From NCBI GenBank assembly GCA_903863885.1, contig CAIPEB010000279.1, forward strand, positions 1 to 32,264: 32,264 nt of DNA, read 5' to 3'. Under the pieces are notes generated by a model. The model did not search any database and was not told the origin of the DNA. It saw only the letters and a program-made list of their open reading frames with translations. Position 1 is the first letter of the stretch. Each line of letters starts with the position of its first letter. Below, piece by piece: positions 6,391 to 14,299 of the stretch. The DNA is from an uncultured Planctomycetaceae bacterium (GTDB taxonomy: Bacteria; Planctomycetota; Planctomycetia; Pirellulales; Pirellulaceae). Position numbers and translations under genes: made by a program.

Positions 6391-7317
6391 TCAGGTTTCC
6401 GTGAAATCGGCAAACAGTGCCTGCACGAACTCGTCCGGATCGAAGTAAGCCAGATCCGTGACCTTCTCGCCAACGCCGACGAATTTGACGGGCAGGTTGA
6501 ACTGCTGTCGAATCGGAATCACCACACCGCCTTTGGCAGTTCCATCGAGTTTCGCCAGCACGATCCCGGTGCAGCCCGCGACTTCCGAGAAACCTTTCGC
6601 CTGGCTGATCCCATTCTGACCGGCGGTTGCATCGAGAACGAGCAGCACTTCATGCGGTGCGTCCGGCACCAGGCGGCTCAGAACCCGGCGGATCTTCCCC
6701 AGTTGCTGCATGAGACTGGTCTGCGTCTGCAGTCGTCCGGCCGTGTCAATGATGCACACGTCGGCCTGCTGTTCGATGCTCTGCGCCAGCGCCCGATGTG
6801 CAACACTTGCCGGATCACCGCCCGAATCGCCCTTAACCAGCGTCGCGCCGAGCCGTTCCGACCAGATTGCCAACTGTTCAACGGCCGCGGCGCGAAACGT
6901 ATCGCCCGCGCCCAGGACGACCCGCTTGCCCTGCTGCTGCAGCAGGCTGGCCAGCTTGGCGATGGAAGTGGTTTTGCCTGATCCGTTGACGCCAACGATC
7001 ATGATCACGGTCGGCCCGGATGGCGCGAAACGGATCGGCTCTCCGGACTGAGCCAGCAGCTGCCGGATCTTCTCGCGGATCGTGGCCAGGACTTCCGACA
7101 TCTGCACCACGCGACCGCGGTACGTGCGTTGCACTTCCTCGCGAACCTCGGTGGCCGGGCCGACGCCCATGTCCGTCTTCACGAGGATTGCGAACAACTC
7201 CGCGAGGAACTGGTCGTCGACGAGCCGCCCCTGCTGCTTGAACAGGTCCCGGATGTCGGTCTTCAACAACCGGTTCGTCTTCTGCAGACCTTGCATGAAG
7301 CGATTCAGGAGGCCCAT
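6391..7317 (-). CDS. ftsY: Signal recognition particle receptor FtsY
   Basis: SRP GTPase that docks ribosome-SRP complexes at the membrane for co-translational insertion. The 308 residues are the NG core: N domain about 1-95, G1/P-loop GVNGSGKTT at 109-117, the DTFRAAA insertion-box start at 139-145, G3 DTAGR at 191-195, and G4 AKLDGTAKGG at 255-264 (usually TKLDG), then VGVGE near 282. The long acidic A domain of E. coli FtsY is missing and the protein begins directly with a basic/amphipathic helix (MGLLNRFMQGLQKTNRLLK) that probably gives membrane contact. It is the last gene of the minus-strand housekeeping run, 77 bases after nusB, and converges with the porin. Confidence 0.96.
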   Translation of the reverse strand: MGLLNRFMQGLQKTNRLLKTDIRDLFKQQGRLVDDQFLAELFAILVKTDMGVGPATEVREEVQRTYRGRVVQMSEVLATIREKIRQLLAQSGEPIRFAPSGPTVIMIVGVNGSGKTTSIAKLASLLQQQGKRVVLGAGDTFRAAAVEQLAIWSERLGATLVKGDSGGDPASVAHRALAQSIEQQADVCIIDTAGRLQTQTSLMQQLGKIRRVLSRLVPDAPHEVLLVLDATAGQNGISQAKGFSEVAGCTGIVLAKLDGTAKGGVVIPIRQQFNLPVKFVGVGEKVTDLAYFDPDEFVQALFADFTET

Positions 7318-7394
7318 GTTGACTGCTCCGAAAAGGGCGGCTGAAAGAGTTTCGGGCTGACCGATGCGGGCAACGCATCCAGCTCCGCAGAGTC

Positions 7395-7808
7395 TTATTG
7401 TTTCTTTTCTGTATCGCGAAGCAGGCGATCGAGAATGCCGTTGACGAATTGCGAAGACTGCCGTGCCCCGTAGCGCTTCGCCAATTCCAGCGCCTCGTTG
7501 ATGACAACTCGCTGCGGAGTATCCGTGAACAGCATTTCGTAAGCACCCAGCCGCAGGACATTGCGATCGGTGACCGCCATCCGCTGCAGACTCCAGTTCT
7601 CCGCGCGCTCGGCGAGCATCTGATCCAGTTCGCCGCGATTGCGCCGCACGCCGGCCAGCAGTTCGCGCGCAAATCCGACCGTCGCTTCCTCGTGGCGGAG
7701 TCGCCTGCAGAGAAAGTCATCGCTCGCTGCAAAATTGCGAGTCGGATTCAAATCGTCCTCGTAGAGGATCTGCAGGACGACTTCCCTAGCTCGACTGCGG
7801 CGTGACAT
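7395..7808 (-). CDS. nusB: Transcription antitermination factor NusB
   Basis: RNA-binding all-helical protein that, with NusE/S10, promotes antitermination on rRNA operons. The 137 residues include the N-terminal SRRSRAREVVLQILYEDD (family R-x-x-A-x-x-x-L-Y motif), the AVTDRNVLRLGAYEML helix and the VVINEALELAKRYGARQSSQFVNGILD signature near the C terminus. The ATG at 7808 is preferred over an upstream in-frame start (7970) because it gives the usual NusB length and begins exactly at the conserved basic stretch; its ribosome-binding site is weak. It follows ribH on the same strand, the common ribH-nusB neighbourhood. Confidence 0.94.
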   Translation of the reverse strand: MSRRSRAREVVLQILYEDDLNPTRNFAASDDFLCRRLRHEEATVGFARELLAGVRRNRGELDQMLAERAENWSLQRMAVTDRNVLRLGAYEMLFTDTPQRVVINEALELAKRYGARQSSQFVNGILDRLLRDTEKKQ

Positions 7809-7974
7809 AGGCTTTGGTGGGCGGTTGTGGTGAGCGGCTTCGTGTACGGCTTTGTTAAGCAACCGGTTCTCGGCGGGGAATTGCACGCACGAATACTCGT
7901 GAACTTGCCCCAGGACTATAAGCAGCGGACGGCCATGCGGCAACGGGCCAACAGCCTCCGCAGGCAGCATCGAA

Positions 7975-8448
7975 TCACCGCGGGAGCCGCGCCAGCAGAC
8001 TGGCCATTTCCAGCGCCGCTTCGGCGCATTCCGACCCTTTGTTGCCGACGTTGCCTCCCGCCCGCTGGATGGCTTGCTCGAGCGACTGACAGGTCAGCAA
8101 CCCGAACAGCACGGGCACACCGGTTTCGATGGCCGTGCGTCCAATGCTCAGACTGACCTGCCGGTTGATGTGCTGATCGTGAGTCGTTTCGCCTCGTATC
8201 ACGGCGCCGAGGCAAATCACGGCCGCATAGCTGCGGGATCGCGCGAGGCGGTCGGCCACCAGTGGGATTTCCCACGCGCCCGGGACCCACGCTACGTCAA
8301 TGGCCTCGTCGGCCACGCCGTGCGCCCGCAACGTCGCGATCGCGCCGGACAGCAACCGCTGCGTAATTGTCTCGTTGTATCGGGAAATCACGATCGCGAA
8401 CCGCCGGTCCGCTACGTCGCCGGGCACACCTCGAAATTCACTGGGCAT
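7975..8448 (-). CDS. ribH: 6,7-dimethyl-8-ribityllumazine synthase
   Basis: Condenses 5-amino-6-ribitylamino-uracil with 3,4-dihydroxy-2-butanone-4-phosphate, the penultimate step of riboflavin synthesis. The 157 residues show SRYNETIT (substrate-stacking aromatic, Tyr instead of the usual Phe), PGAWEIP, and [14 protein letters not shown] with catalytic H90, then the C-terminal [18 protein letters not shown]. The ATG at 8448 gives the family length; an in-frame ATG at 8505 would add 19 unconserved residues, and neither has a strong ribosome-binding site. If the longer start is used, it begins 6 bases after the rho stop. No other riboflavin gene is in the window. Confidence 0.94.
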   Translation of the reverse strand: MPSEFRGVPGDVADRRFAIVISRYNETITQRLLSGAIATLRAHGVADEAIDVAWVPGAWEIPLVADRLARSRSYAAVICLGAVIRGETTHDQHINRQVSLSIGRTAIETGVPVLFGLLTCQSLEQAIQRAGGNVGNKGSECAEAALEMASLLARLPR

Positions 8449-8511
8449 GACAATTGCTCGATGGGGATCAGGGAAGACGGCCGCGGATTCAGCACCGCCG
8501 AACAAGCCGCT

Positions 8512-9996
8512 CTATTTCATATTCATGCTCATGAGGAACTCTGCATTAGAACGGGTCTTCTGCAGCCTGGACACCAGCAGATCCATCGCCTCGGGGGCGT
8601 TCATGTCGTTCAACACGCGACGCAGCACGCAGACACGCCGGTATTCATCCGGATCCATCAGGATCTCTTCGCGCCGGGTCCCGCTGCGGTTGATGTCGAT
8701 CGCCGGCCAGATGCGCTTGTCCACGAGCCGATGGTCGAGCACAATCTCCAGGTTGCCGGTGCCCTTGAACTCCTCGAAGATCACTTCATCCATTTTGCTG
8801 CCCGTATCGATCAGCGCCGTGGCGAGAATGGTCAGCGATCCGCCTTCCTCGACCTTGCGGGCCGAACCGAAAAAGCTCTTGGGGCGCTGCAGAGCATTGG
8901 CGTCCAGGCCGCCCGAGAGAATCTTGCCCGACTGGGGGCACTCCGAGTTCCAGGCCCGCGCCAATCGCGTGATCGAATCGAGAAAAATGACCACGTCCGT
9001 TCCGTACTCGACCATCCGCTTGGCTTTTTCCAGCACCATCTGCGAGACCTGCACGTGCCGGGACGACGGCTCGTCAAACGTCGAACTGACCACTTCGCAG
9101 TTGTGCCCCTTCACCTGCCGCTCCATGTCCGTGACCTCCTCGGGCCGCTCGTCGATGAGCAGCATGATCACGTAACAATCCGGGTAGTTCTTGAGAACGG
9201 ACTTGGCCATCTTCTGCAGGAGGATCGTCTTGCCTGCCCGCGGCGGACTGACGATCAATCCCCGCTGCCCGAATCCGATCGGCGCGACCAGGTCGACAAC
9301 ACGCATCGCGGTTTCTTCCGGCGACGCCTCCATCACAATCCGCTTGTCGGGATGCAGAGGAGTCAGGTCGTCGAAACTGACTTTCTCCGACAGGAGATTG
9401 GGGTCCTGGTAGTTGATCGCCTCGACGCGCAGCAGCGCGAAGTACCGCTCGTTCTCCTTCGGCGGCCGGATCTGCCCCGAAACCGTGGCTCCCGTCTGCA
9501 GACCGAAGCGGCGTATCTGGCTTGGCGAAACGTAGATGTCGTCGGGACAGGACAGATAATGGTAATCGGGACTGCGGAGAAAACCGAACCCGTCGGGCAG
9601 AATCTCCAGCGTCCCCTCGCCGTACATGAGCCCGTTCATTTTCACGCGCTCTTTGAGGATCTTGAAAATCAGATCCTGCTTCTTCATCCCGGCGACTTCT
9701 TTCACGTTCTCCTTGCGTGCTTCTTCGATGAGCTGAGACATGCTCATCTTCTGCAGCTCGGCGATGTGGATTTCGCCCTGCTTGATCTTCTCGTAGCGGT
9801 CGTCCGTGTCGTCGTGACCTCCGCGTTCCACCTCCTCCGCAATTTCCTCGGCAAGTGAAAGTGGTTCGTGCTCGTCTTCGAGAGCGCCGAGTTCGGCTCG
9901 CGGCTCAACTGATTCACCGACGGCCTCGGAAGGCTCCGTGCCTGCGGCGCGACTTCGCCGGTCGGTTCGATGACGTGTACTTCGCATGCTGGTCAT
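8512..9996 (-). CDS. rho: Transcription termination factor Rho
   Basis: Hexameric RNA-dependent ATPase helicase that terminates transcription. The 494-residue protein has an acidic, Arg-rich N-terminal extension (1-75), a Rho N-terminal helical domain (about 76-118), a cold-shock-like primary RNA-binding domain with [13 protein letters not shown] (136-148), and the ATPase core. Walker A SPPRAGKT is at 250-257, [15 protein letters not shown] at 279-293, Walker [18 protein letters not shown] at 334-350 (normally ARAYN), the secondary-site Q-loop/R-loop segments about 360-415, and [11 protein letters not shown] near 434. The start at 9996 has AGGAG 11-12 bases upstream. It sits between coaE and ribH in the same direction. 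The extension is moderate compared with the very long ones of actinobacterial Rho. Confidence 0.97.
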   Translation of the reverse strand: MTSMRSTRHRTDRRSRAAGTEPSEAVGESVEPRAELGALEDEHEPLSLAEEIAEEVERGGHDDTDDRYEKIKQGEIHIAELQKMSMSQLIEEARKENVKEVAGMKKQDLIFKILKERVKMNGLMYGEGTLEILPDGFGFLRSPDYHYLSCPDDIYVSPSQIRRFGLQTGATVSGQIRPPKENERYFALLRVEAINYQDPNLLSEKVSFDDLTPLHPDKRIVMEASPEETAMRVVDLVAPIGFGQRGLIVSPPRAGKTILLQKMAKSVLKNYPDCYVIMLLIDERPEEVTDMERQVKGHNCEVVSSTFDEPSSRHVQVSQMVLEKAKRMVEYGTDVVIFLDSITRLARAWNSECPQSGKILSGGLDANALQRPKSFFGSARKVEEGGSLTILATALIDTGSKMDEVIFEEFKGTGNLEIVLDHRLVDKRIWPAIDINRSGTRREEILMDPDEYRRVCVLRRVLNDMNAPEAMDLLVSRLQKTRSNAEFLMSMNMK

Positions 9997-10058
9997 GACC
10001 GTTCAAACTCCTGAAGAGGATGTATCGAGCCAACGCGCGACGGCGTCAGCGGCGGGAT

Positions 10059-10685
10059 TCATACCGGCGCCCCGAGGGGTGGGAGATCCTGAGGGAGGGA
10101 GCGCCAGAATTCCTGGACTTGAACGAACGTGTCCTGGGGAGACCCTGAGTTGTCTATGACCCAATCCGCGCGTTTTCGTTTCTCGTCCAGAGATTCCTGC
10201 GCTGCCTCACGCGCGGCAAACTCATCGTCCGTCCACCCGCGTTGGCGCGCTCTTTGTTGTCGTACAGTTCGTGGAGTCTCCACAAAAACGATCTTATCGC
10301 AAAACTCGTCCCATCCGGCTTCAAACAACACGGGGGCGTCGAGAACCACCACCGGCACGTTCCGCGACGCCCACTCATTCACGATCCGGCACAGCCTCAG
10401 CCCGATTCGAGGGTGAGTCAGCCGCTCCAGAAACGCGAGTTCCCCGGCGGCCCGGGGTGTCGATCCGAACACCCGTCGAGCGACCGCCTTCCGATCAATT
10501 CGTCCCTGCCCATCCAAGACTTCGTCGCCCCATCGCTCCACCAGGGCCTGCCGCACCTCCGGCTCCTCCAGCACCGCATGCCCCAATCGGTCCGCCTCTA
10601 CGACCTCCGCCCCCAACTGTCGAAACTGGCCGGTTACCAGCGTCTTTCCGCTGGCGATGCCGCCAACGATGCCAATGACCACCAT
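10059..10685 (-). CDS. coaE: Dephospho-CoA kinase
   Basis: Phosphorylates the 3' hydroxyl of dephospho-CoA, the last step of coenzyme A synthesis. The 208 residues start MVVIGIVGGIASGKT (P-loop G8-T15) and contain VEADRLGHAVLE (the conserved Asp for substrate), LTHPRIG, VVVLDAPVLFEAGWDEFCDKIVFVE and DEKRKRADWVIDNSGS near the end, all family hallmarks. The ATG at 10685 is chosen because it matches the family start and the E. coli length of 206. In-frame starts at 10760 (TTG) and 10751 (ATG) would add about 25 basic, unconserved residues. It lies between polA and rho on the same strand. Confidence 0.95.
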   Translation of the reverse strand: MVVIGIVGGIASGKTLVTGQFRQLGAEVVEADRLGHAVLEEPEVRQALVERWGDEVLDGQGRIDRKAVARRVFGSTPRAAGELAFLERLTHPRIGLRLCRIVNEWASRNVPVVVLDAPVLFEAGWDEFCDKIVFVETPRTVRQQRARQRGWTDDEFAAREAAQESLDEKRKRADWVIDNSGSPQDTFVQVQEFWRSLPQDLPPLGAPV

Positions 10686-10848
10686 TTGACTGGCCCGTGT
10701 TAATGGCCCGCTCACTCTTCTTGCCGGCGCCACCGCACTCTGCCTCGACATCTTCCGCAAACGAATTACTCAGTTAATCTAGATCTCGGATGTTGCTATT
10801 CACTCCGGCTGCCAACACCGACTCACTTCCATTCACTGGCCCCACGCA

Positions 10849-13779
10849 TCACGCGATCTTCTCACACGCCGCCCAGTCAGCCCCGGCCTTCACATCCACC
10901 TGAAGCGGCACCTTCAGCCGGCCCGCGAACGACATCTCGTCGATGATCAACGGCACCAGCGAAGACAACTCGTCGGACGGCGTCTCCAGTATCAATTCGT
11001 CATGTATCTGTAACAGCAGTCGCGCACGGTGCGAATCACGCCGCAGCCGACTGTGCACCTGGATCATGGCCTGCTTGATCAAATCAGCGGCCGATCCCTG
11101 AATCACCGTATTGATTGCGATTCGCTCAGGCAGGTTCCTTTGGCGGGAGTTGGCAGATCGAGCGGGGTCTCGCACCCCCTGAACCGCGCGACGGCGGCCG
11201 AGAATGGTACTAACATAGCCACTGCGTCGCCCATCCTCCAGTACCTTTTCCATGAACGCCTCGACGCCGGCGTATTGACGGAAATAGGCATCGATGAAAC
11301 GAGCCGCTTCCTCGGCGTCAATTCCCAGCGTCTTCGCCAGACCAAAAGCCGTCTGACCGTAGATGACGCCGAAATTCACCACCTTCGCCACCCGCCGCAT
11401 GTCGGCCGTTACCTCCTCCTGAGGCACGCCAAAAACTTCGCTGGCCACCTGCCGATGGATGTCCCGATTCTCGGCAAAGGCCCGCTGCAGAGCCTCGTCC
11501 TCCGAAAAGTGCGCCAGCACCCGCAGTTCGATCTGCGAATAGTCTGCACAGACGAGCACCCAGCCGGGAAATCCGGGACGGAAGGCGGACCGGATCTCGC
11601 GCCCTTCCGCACTCCTCACAGGAATGTTCTGCAGGTTCGGATCGGTGGAACTCAACCGCCCGGTCGCCGCCACGTCCTGCTTGAACGAAGTGTGAATCCG
11701 ATGCGTCAGCGGATGAACGAGTTGGGGCAAAGCGTCGACATACGTGCTTTTCAGTTTGGCATGCTGCCGGTACTCGATGATCTTCGCCGGCAGTGGATGG
11801 ATGCGTGCCAACTCCTCGAGCACCTCGACATCCGTGCTCGGGCCCGTCTTCGTCCGCTTCACCACCGGCAGACTCAACTGCTGGAACAGCAGGTCCGCCA
11901 GCTGATTTCGCGAGTCGATGTTGAACGGTCTTCCGGCCAGTTCGTGGATCTCGCGTTGCAGCACCTCGAGGCGTTCGCCAAACCGGGAACTCAACTCTGC
12001 GAGGCGAGCCACATCCACGGAAATTCCGTGGAATTCCATGTCGGCCAGCACCTCGATCAGCGGCATCTCAAGCTGCGTGAACAACTCGGTGAGCCCCGCT
12101 TCGGCGAGCCGTTCAGCAAGGAGCGATCCAAGCCGCCAGACGGCATCCGCTTCAGCCGCCGCGTGCTGACACACCGCATCCACCGGCAACGAATCCAAGG
12201 GCTGGCGGCGAGCGCCGCTGCCCACGAGATCCGCGACCAGCTTCGGTTCATCGCCGAGATAGCGACGGACCACGTCCGCCAGCGAGTGGTTCCGCTCGCC
12301 CGATTCCAGCAGATAATCGGCCACCGAGGTGTCGAACGCGACGCCTCGCATGGCTATGCCGCAGTTTCGCAGCACCACCATTGCATATTTCAAGTTCTGC
12401 CCGACCTTGCCGGGGACTTCCGCCTCAAGGACCGGCTGCAGAATCCGCAACACTTCGCCCGCATCCAGCTGCGGCTGGCCCGCGGGAGCGCGCACAGGTA
12501 CATAGCATGCCGTCCCTTCCCGCCACGCAAACGAACATCCGATCAACTCGGCACCGCGCGGACTGGTCGAACTCGCCTGAATGTCCAGGGCAACGAGCGG
12601 TTGCCCGGCCAGAGCGGACGCCAACTGCCTCAGCTCGTCCAGATCGCTGATCGTCTTGTAGTCTCGAGGCGGGGCCGATACTCCGCCGGTCGTCTCGCCG
12701 GCGGGCGAAGCGACACCCGCGACCGCGAGAACCCGATCGGACAACCGGCGGAATCCGAACTCGCGGCACAATTGCTCCAGGGTATCGCGGTCTACTCGCC
12801 CCACTCGCCCGGCATTCCAGTCGACTTGCAACGGCACGCGATCGTCGAGTTTCACGAGTGAACGGCTCATAAGCGCCTGATCGCGAAATCGCACGAGGTT
12901 TTCGCGTCGTTTTTGGCCATTCACTTCATGAGCGTTGTCCAGGATGGCATCGAGCGTACCGTATTTCCTGAGGAGTTCGGCAGCCAGTTTGGGCCCGACC
13001 AGCGGTACGCCCGGAACGTTGTCGACCGGATCTCCGACCAGCGACTGGTAATCCACCACCTGATCCGGCCGGACTCCCCAATGCTCCTCGACGGCCCGCT
13101 CGTCAAAGACCTCGTTCTTGCGAATGTTGAACAGCTTGACCTTGGCGTTGATCAACTGCCGACAGTCTTTGTCCGCCGTGACGACAAAGCAGACCCCGCC
13201 CAATTCGGCCGTCTCGCGAGCGATGGTGGCGAGGATGTCATCGGCCTCGTAGCGGGGACATTCCAGGCAGGGGATGCCCAGCGCCTGTGTCATCCTCCGC
13301 ACGTTGGGCATCTGCAATCGCAGATCCTCCGGCATGGCGGAGCGATTGGCTTTGTAGTCGGGGAACAACTGCAGTCGGTAATTGTCGTCTCCACGCCCGT
13401 CGAAAGCGCAGAGTAGATAGTCGGGCCGTTGCTTTTCGATCAGATCCAGAAGGTCACGCGTGAAACCATGGATGGCGCCGACCGGTTGCCCTGCAGGCCC
13501 GCTCATTTCCGGCATGGCGTGAAATACCTGATAGATCAACGAATTGGCATCTACCGCGTAGACCGTCCGGCCTTCCAGCGTGAACGGAGGAGCGGTCGAA
13601 TCGCCGGCAACCTCCGGAACCATCGGGCCCGACTCAACCGCCTCCGCGGTGAGCAGGCTTTCCGCGGCCTGCTCCACGACACACGGTGACGGTACGAGCT
13701 GACCCTCTTCCGGCGATGGCATAGGCACATCGGGATCGTCGAACCCAGCTAACGGCAGCTGGCGGGTCGTCTTCGTCAT
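10849..13779 (-). CDS. polA: DNA polymerase I with intact 5' nuclease and polymerase but degenerate 3'-5' exonuclease
   Basis: Gap-filling and Okazaki-fragment polymerase, 976 residues. Residues 1-70 are a Pro/Glu-rich extension containing RQLPLAGF. The 5' nuclease (about 71-340) has VDANSLIYQVFHAMP, FDGRGDDNYR (126-), EADD (178-181), TADKD (201-205) and GDPVDNVPG (249-257). The 3'-5' exonuclease-like domain (about 370-560) keeps D399 but has Q401 for the motif I Glu, A466 for the motif II Asp (NLKYA), and H539/E543 for the motif III Tyr/Asp, so proofreading is expected to be dead. The polymerase domain has DYSQIELR (746-), RRVAKVVNFGVIYGQ (O helix, 795-809) and QIHDELILE (924-932). The ATG at 13779 is the first before conserved sequence; its ribosome-binding site is poor. 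It heads the minus-strand run. Confidence 0.96.
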   Translation of the reverse strand: MTKTTRQLPLAGFDDPDVPMPSPEEGQLVPSPCVVEQAAESLLTAEAVESGPMVPEVAGDSTAPPFTLEGRTVYAVDANSLIYQVFHAMPEMSGPAGQPVGAIHGFTRDLLDLIEKQRPDYLLCAFDGRGDDNYRLQLFPDYKANRSAMPEDLRLQMPNVRRMTQALGIPCLECPRYEADDILATIARETAELGGVCFVVTADKDCRQLINAKVKLFNIRKNEVFDERAVEEHWGVRPDQVVDYQSLVGDPVDNVPGVPLVGPKLAAELLRKYGTLDAILDNAHEVNGQKRRENLVRFRDQALMSRSLVKLDDRVPLQVDWNAGRVGRVDRDTLEQLCREFGFRRLSDRVLAVAGVASPAGETTGGVSAPPRDYKTISDLDELRQLASALAGQPLVALDIQASSTSPRGAELIGCSFAWREGTACYVPVRAPAGQPQLDAGEVLRILQPVLEAEVPGKVGQNLKYAMVVLRNCGIAMRGVAFDTSVADYLLESGERNHSLADVVRRYLGDEPKLVADLVGSGARRQPLDSLPVDAVCQHAAAEADAVWRLGSLLAERLAEAGLTELFTQLEMPLIEVLADMEFHGISVDVARLAELSSRFGERLEVLQREIHELAGRPFNIDSRNQLADLLFQQLSLPVVKRTKTGPSTDVEVLEELARIHPLPAKIIEYRQHAKLKSTYVDALPQLVHPLTHRIHTSFKQDVAATGRLSSTDPNLQNIPVRSAEGREIRSAFRPGFPGWVLVCADYSQIELRVLAHFSEDEALQRAFAENRDIHRQVASEVFGVPQEEVTADMRRVAKVVNFGVIYGQTAFGLAKTLGIDAEEAARFIDAYFRQYAGVEAFMEKVLEDGRRSGYVSTILGRRRAVQGVRDPARSANSRQRNLPERIAINTVIQGSAADLIKQAMIQVHSRLRRDSHRARLLLQIHDELILETPSDELSSLVPLIIDEMSFAGRLKVPLQVDVKAGADWAACEKIA

Positions 13780-13898
13780 GGCAGAAACGGAGGGAAATTG
13801 CCTGAAAGAAGCAAACGAACGGGGAAATAGCAATTGGACCGGCAATCGCCGCGGAAAGACAGGATCTTGGCGAGGCGTGACTTTCGAATCAGTGCCCT

Positions 13899-13933
13899 CA
13901 AATCGGAGGGTGATCACAAATCGTAGGGTGAAC
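13899..13933 (+). repeat. Tandem 17-base direct repeat upstream of polA
   Basis: CAAATCGGAGGGTGATC (13899-13915) and CAAATCGTAGGGTGAAC (13917-13933) match at 15 of 17 positions with an 18-base period. It lies about 120-155 bases upstream of the polA start and could be a double operator; no regulator is identifiable. Confidence 0.5.
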
Positions 13934-14111
13934 GTCAGGGGGATGTCAAGCGACCAGAAGCAACAGATGGCCGGGTCGGCTCCGGCCTCCCCTGCCCGGC
14001 GGGCAGGCAGCGAGCCGCCCCGGTTCATGAAACTCACACGGAGTTCTCGGCATAACCGTCACCCGCGACGCACAGTCCGCAAGATCACCAGCCTGACGTA
14101 ACCGGCAAAAG

Positions 14112-14140
14112 TTGACACTCGCGGAGGCCCCATTTACACT
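14112..14140 (+). promoter_or_regulatory. Sigma70-type promoter of the coiled-coil membrane protein gene
   Basis: A perfect TTGACA at 14112-14117, a 17-base spacer and TACACT at 14135-14140 (4 of 6). Transcription would begin near 14147, giving a leader of about 150 bases. The spacer contains one arm (14121-14131) of an 11-bp perfect inverted repeat whose other arm (14174-14184) lies just downstream of the start point. Confidence 0.65.
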
Positions 14141-14156
14141 CGACGTAGGTTCTTCT

Positions 14157-14262
14157 CTTTCCGGCTTTTAGGCGGGGCCTCCGCAACCAGCGTCTCCTCC
14201 AGGCGGCGAATCCAACGGTTGCGGCCGCAAAACGTGCCACATGAAGCGGCCAAGCCGGAAAG
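14157..14262 (+). promoter_or_regulatory. Leader RNA able to form a three-way junction
   Basis: Within the predicted leader, CTTTCCGGCTT (14157-14167) pairs perfectly over 11 bp with AAGCCGGAAAG (14252-14262). Inside, CCGCAACC (14181-14188) pairs with GGTTGCGG (14217-14224), and directly next to it CCGC (14225-14228) with GCGG (14246-14249). This is a P1-closed three-way junction with two coaxial arms. The 28-base loop of the long arm contains TCTCCTCC, which could pair with the GGAG ribosome-binding site at 14288-14291. It matches no RNA class I know. Confidence 0.45.
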
Positions 14263-14299
14263 CGCAACGATCGACGGTAATTACTTCGGAGCTGTCAAG

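Larger units (their letters stand above)
13780..14299. other. Divergent control region between polA and the coiled-coil gene
   Basis: These 520 bases hold no gene I can support, but many signals: a 17-base direct repeat (13899-13933), two GC-rich hairpins (13969-13987 and 13991-14007, the latter CCTGCCC-GGC-GGGCAGG), the promoter at 14112-14140, an 11-bp inverted repeat around its start point, and a foldable leader. The hairpins would lie in the polA transcript only if polA is transcribed from upstream of them. Confidence 0.6.

Noticed and set aside
8074-9858. A 594-codon open frame on the plus strand
   Set aside because: It lies antisense to ribH and rho, whose motifs are unmistakable; long antisense frames are expected in GC-rich DNA. 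No ribosome-binding site or protein-like pattern.
11029-12861. A 610-codon open frame on the plus strand
   Set aside because: Antisense to polA; composition is Arg/His/Leu-rich shadow sequence without domains.
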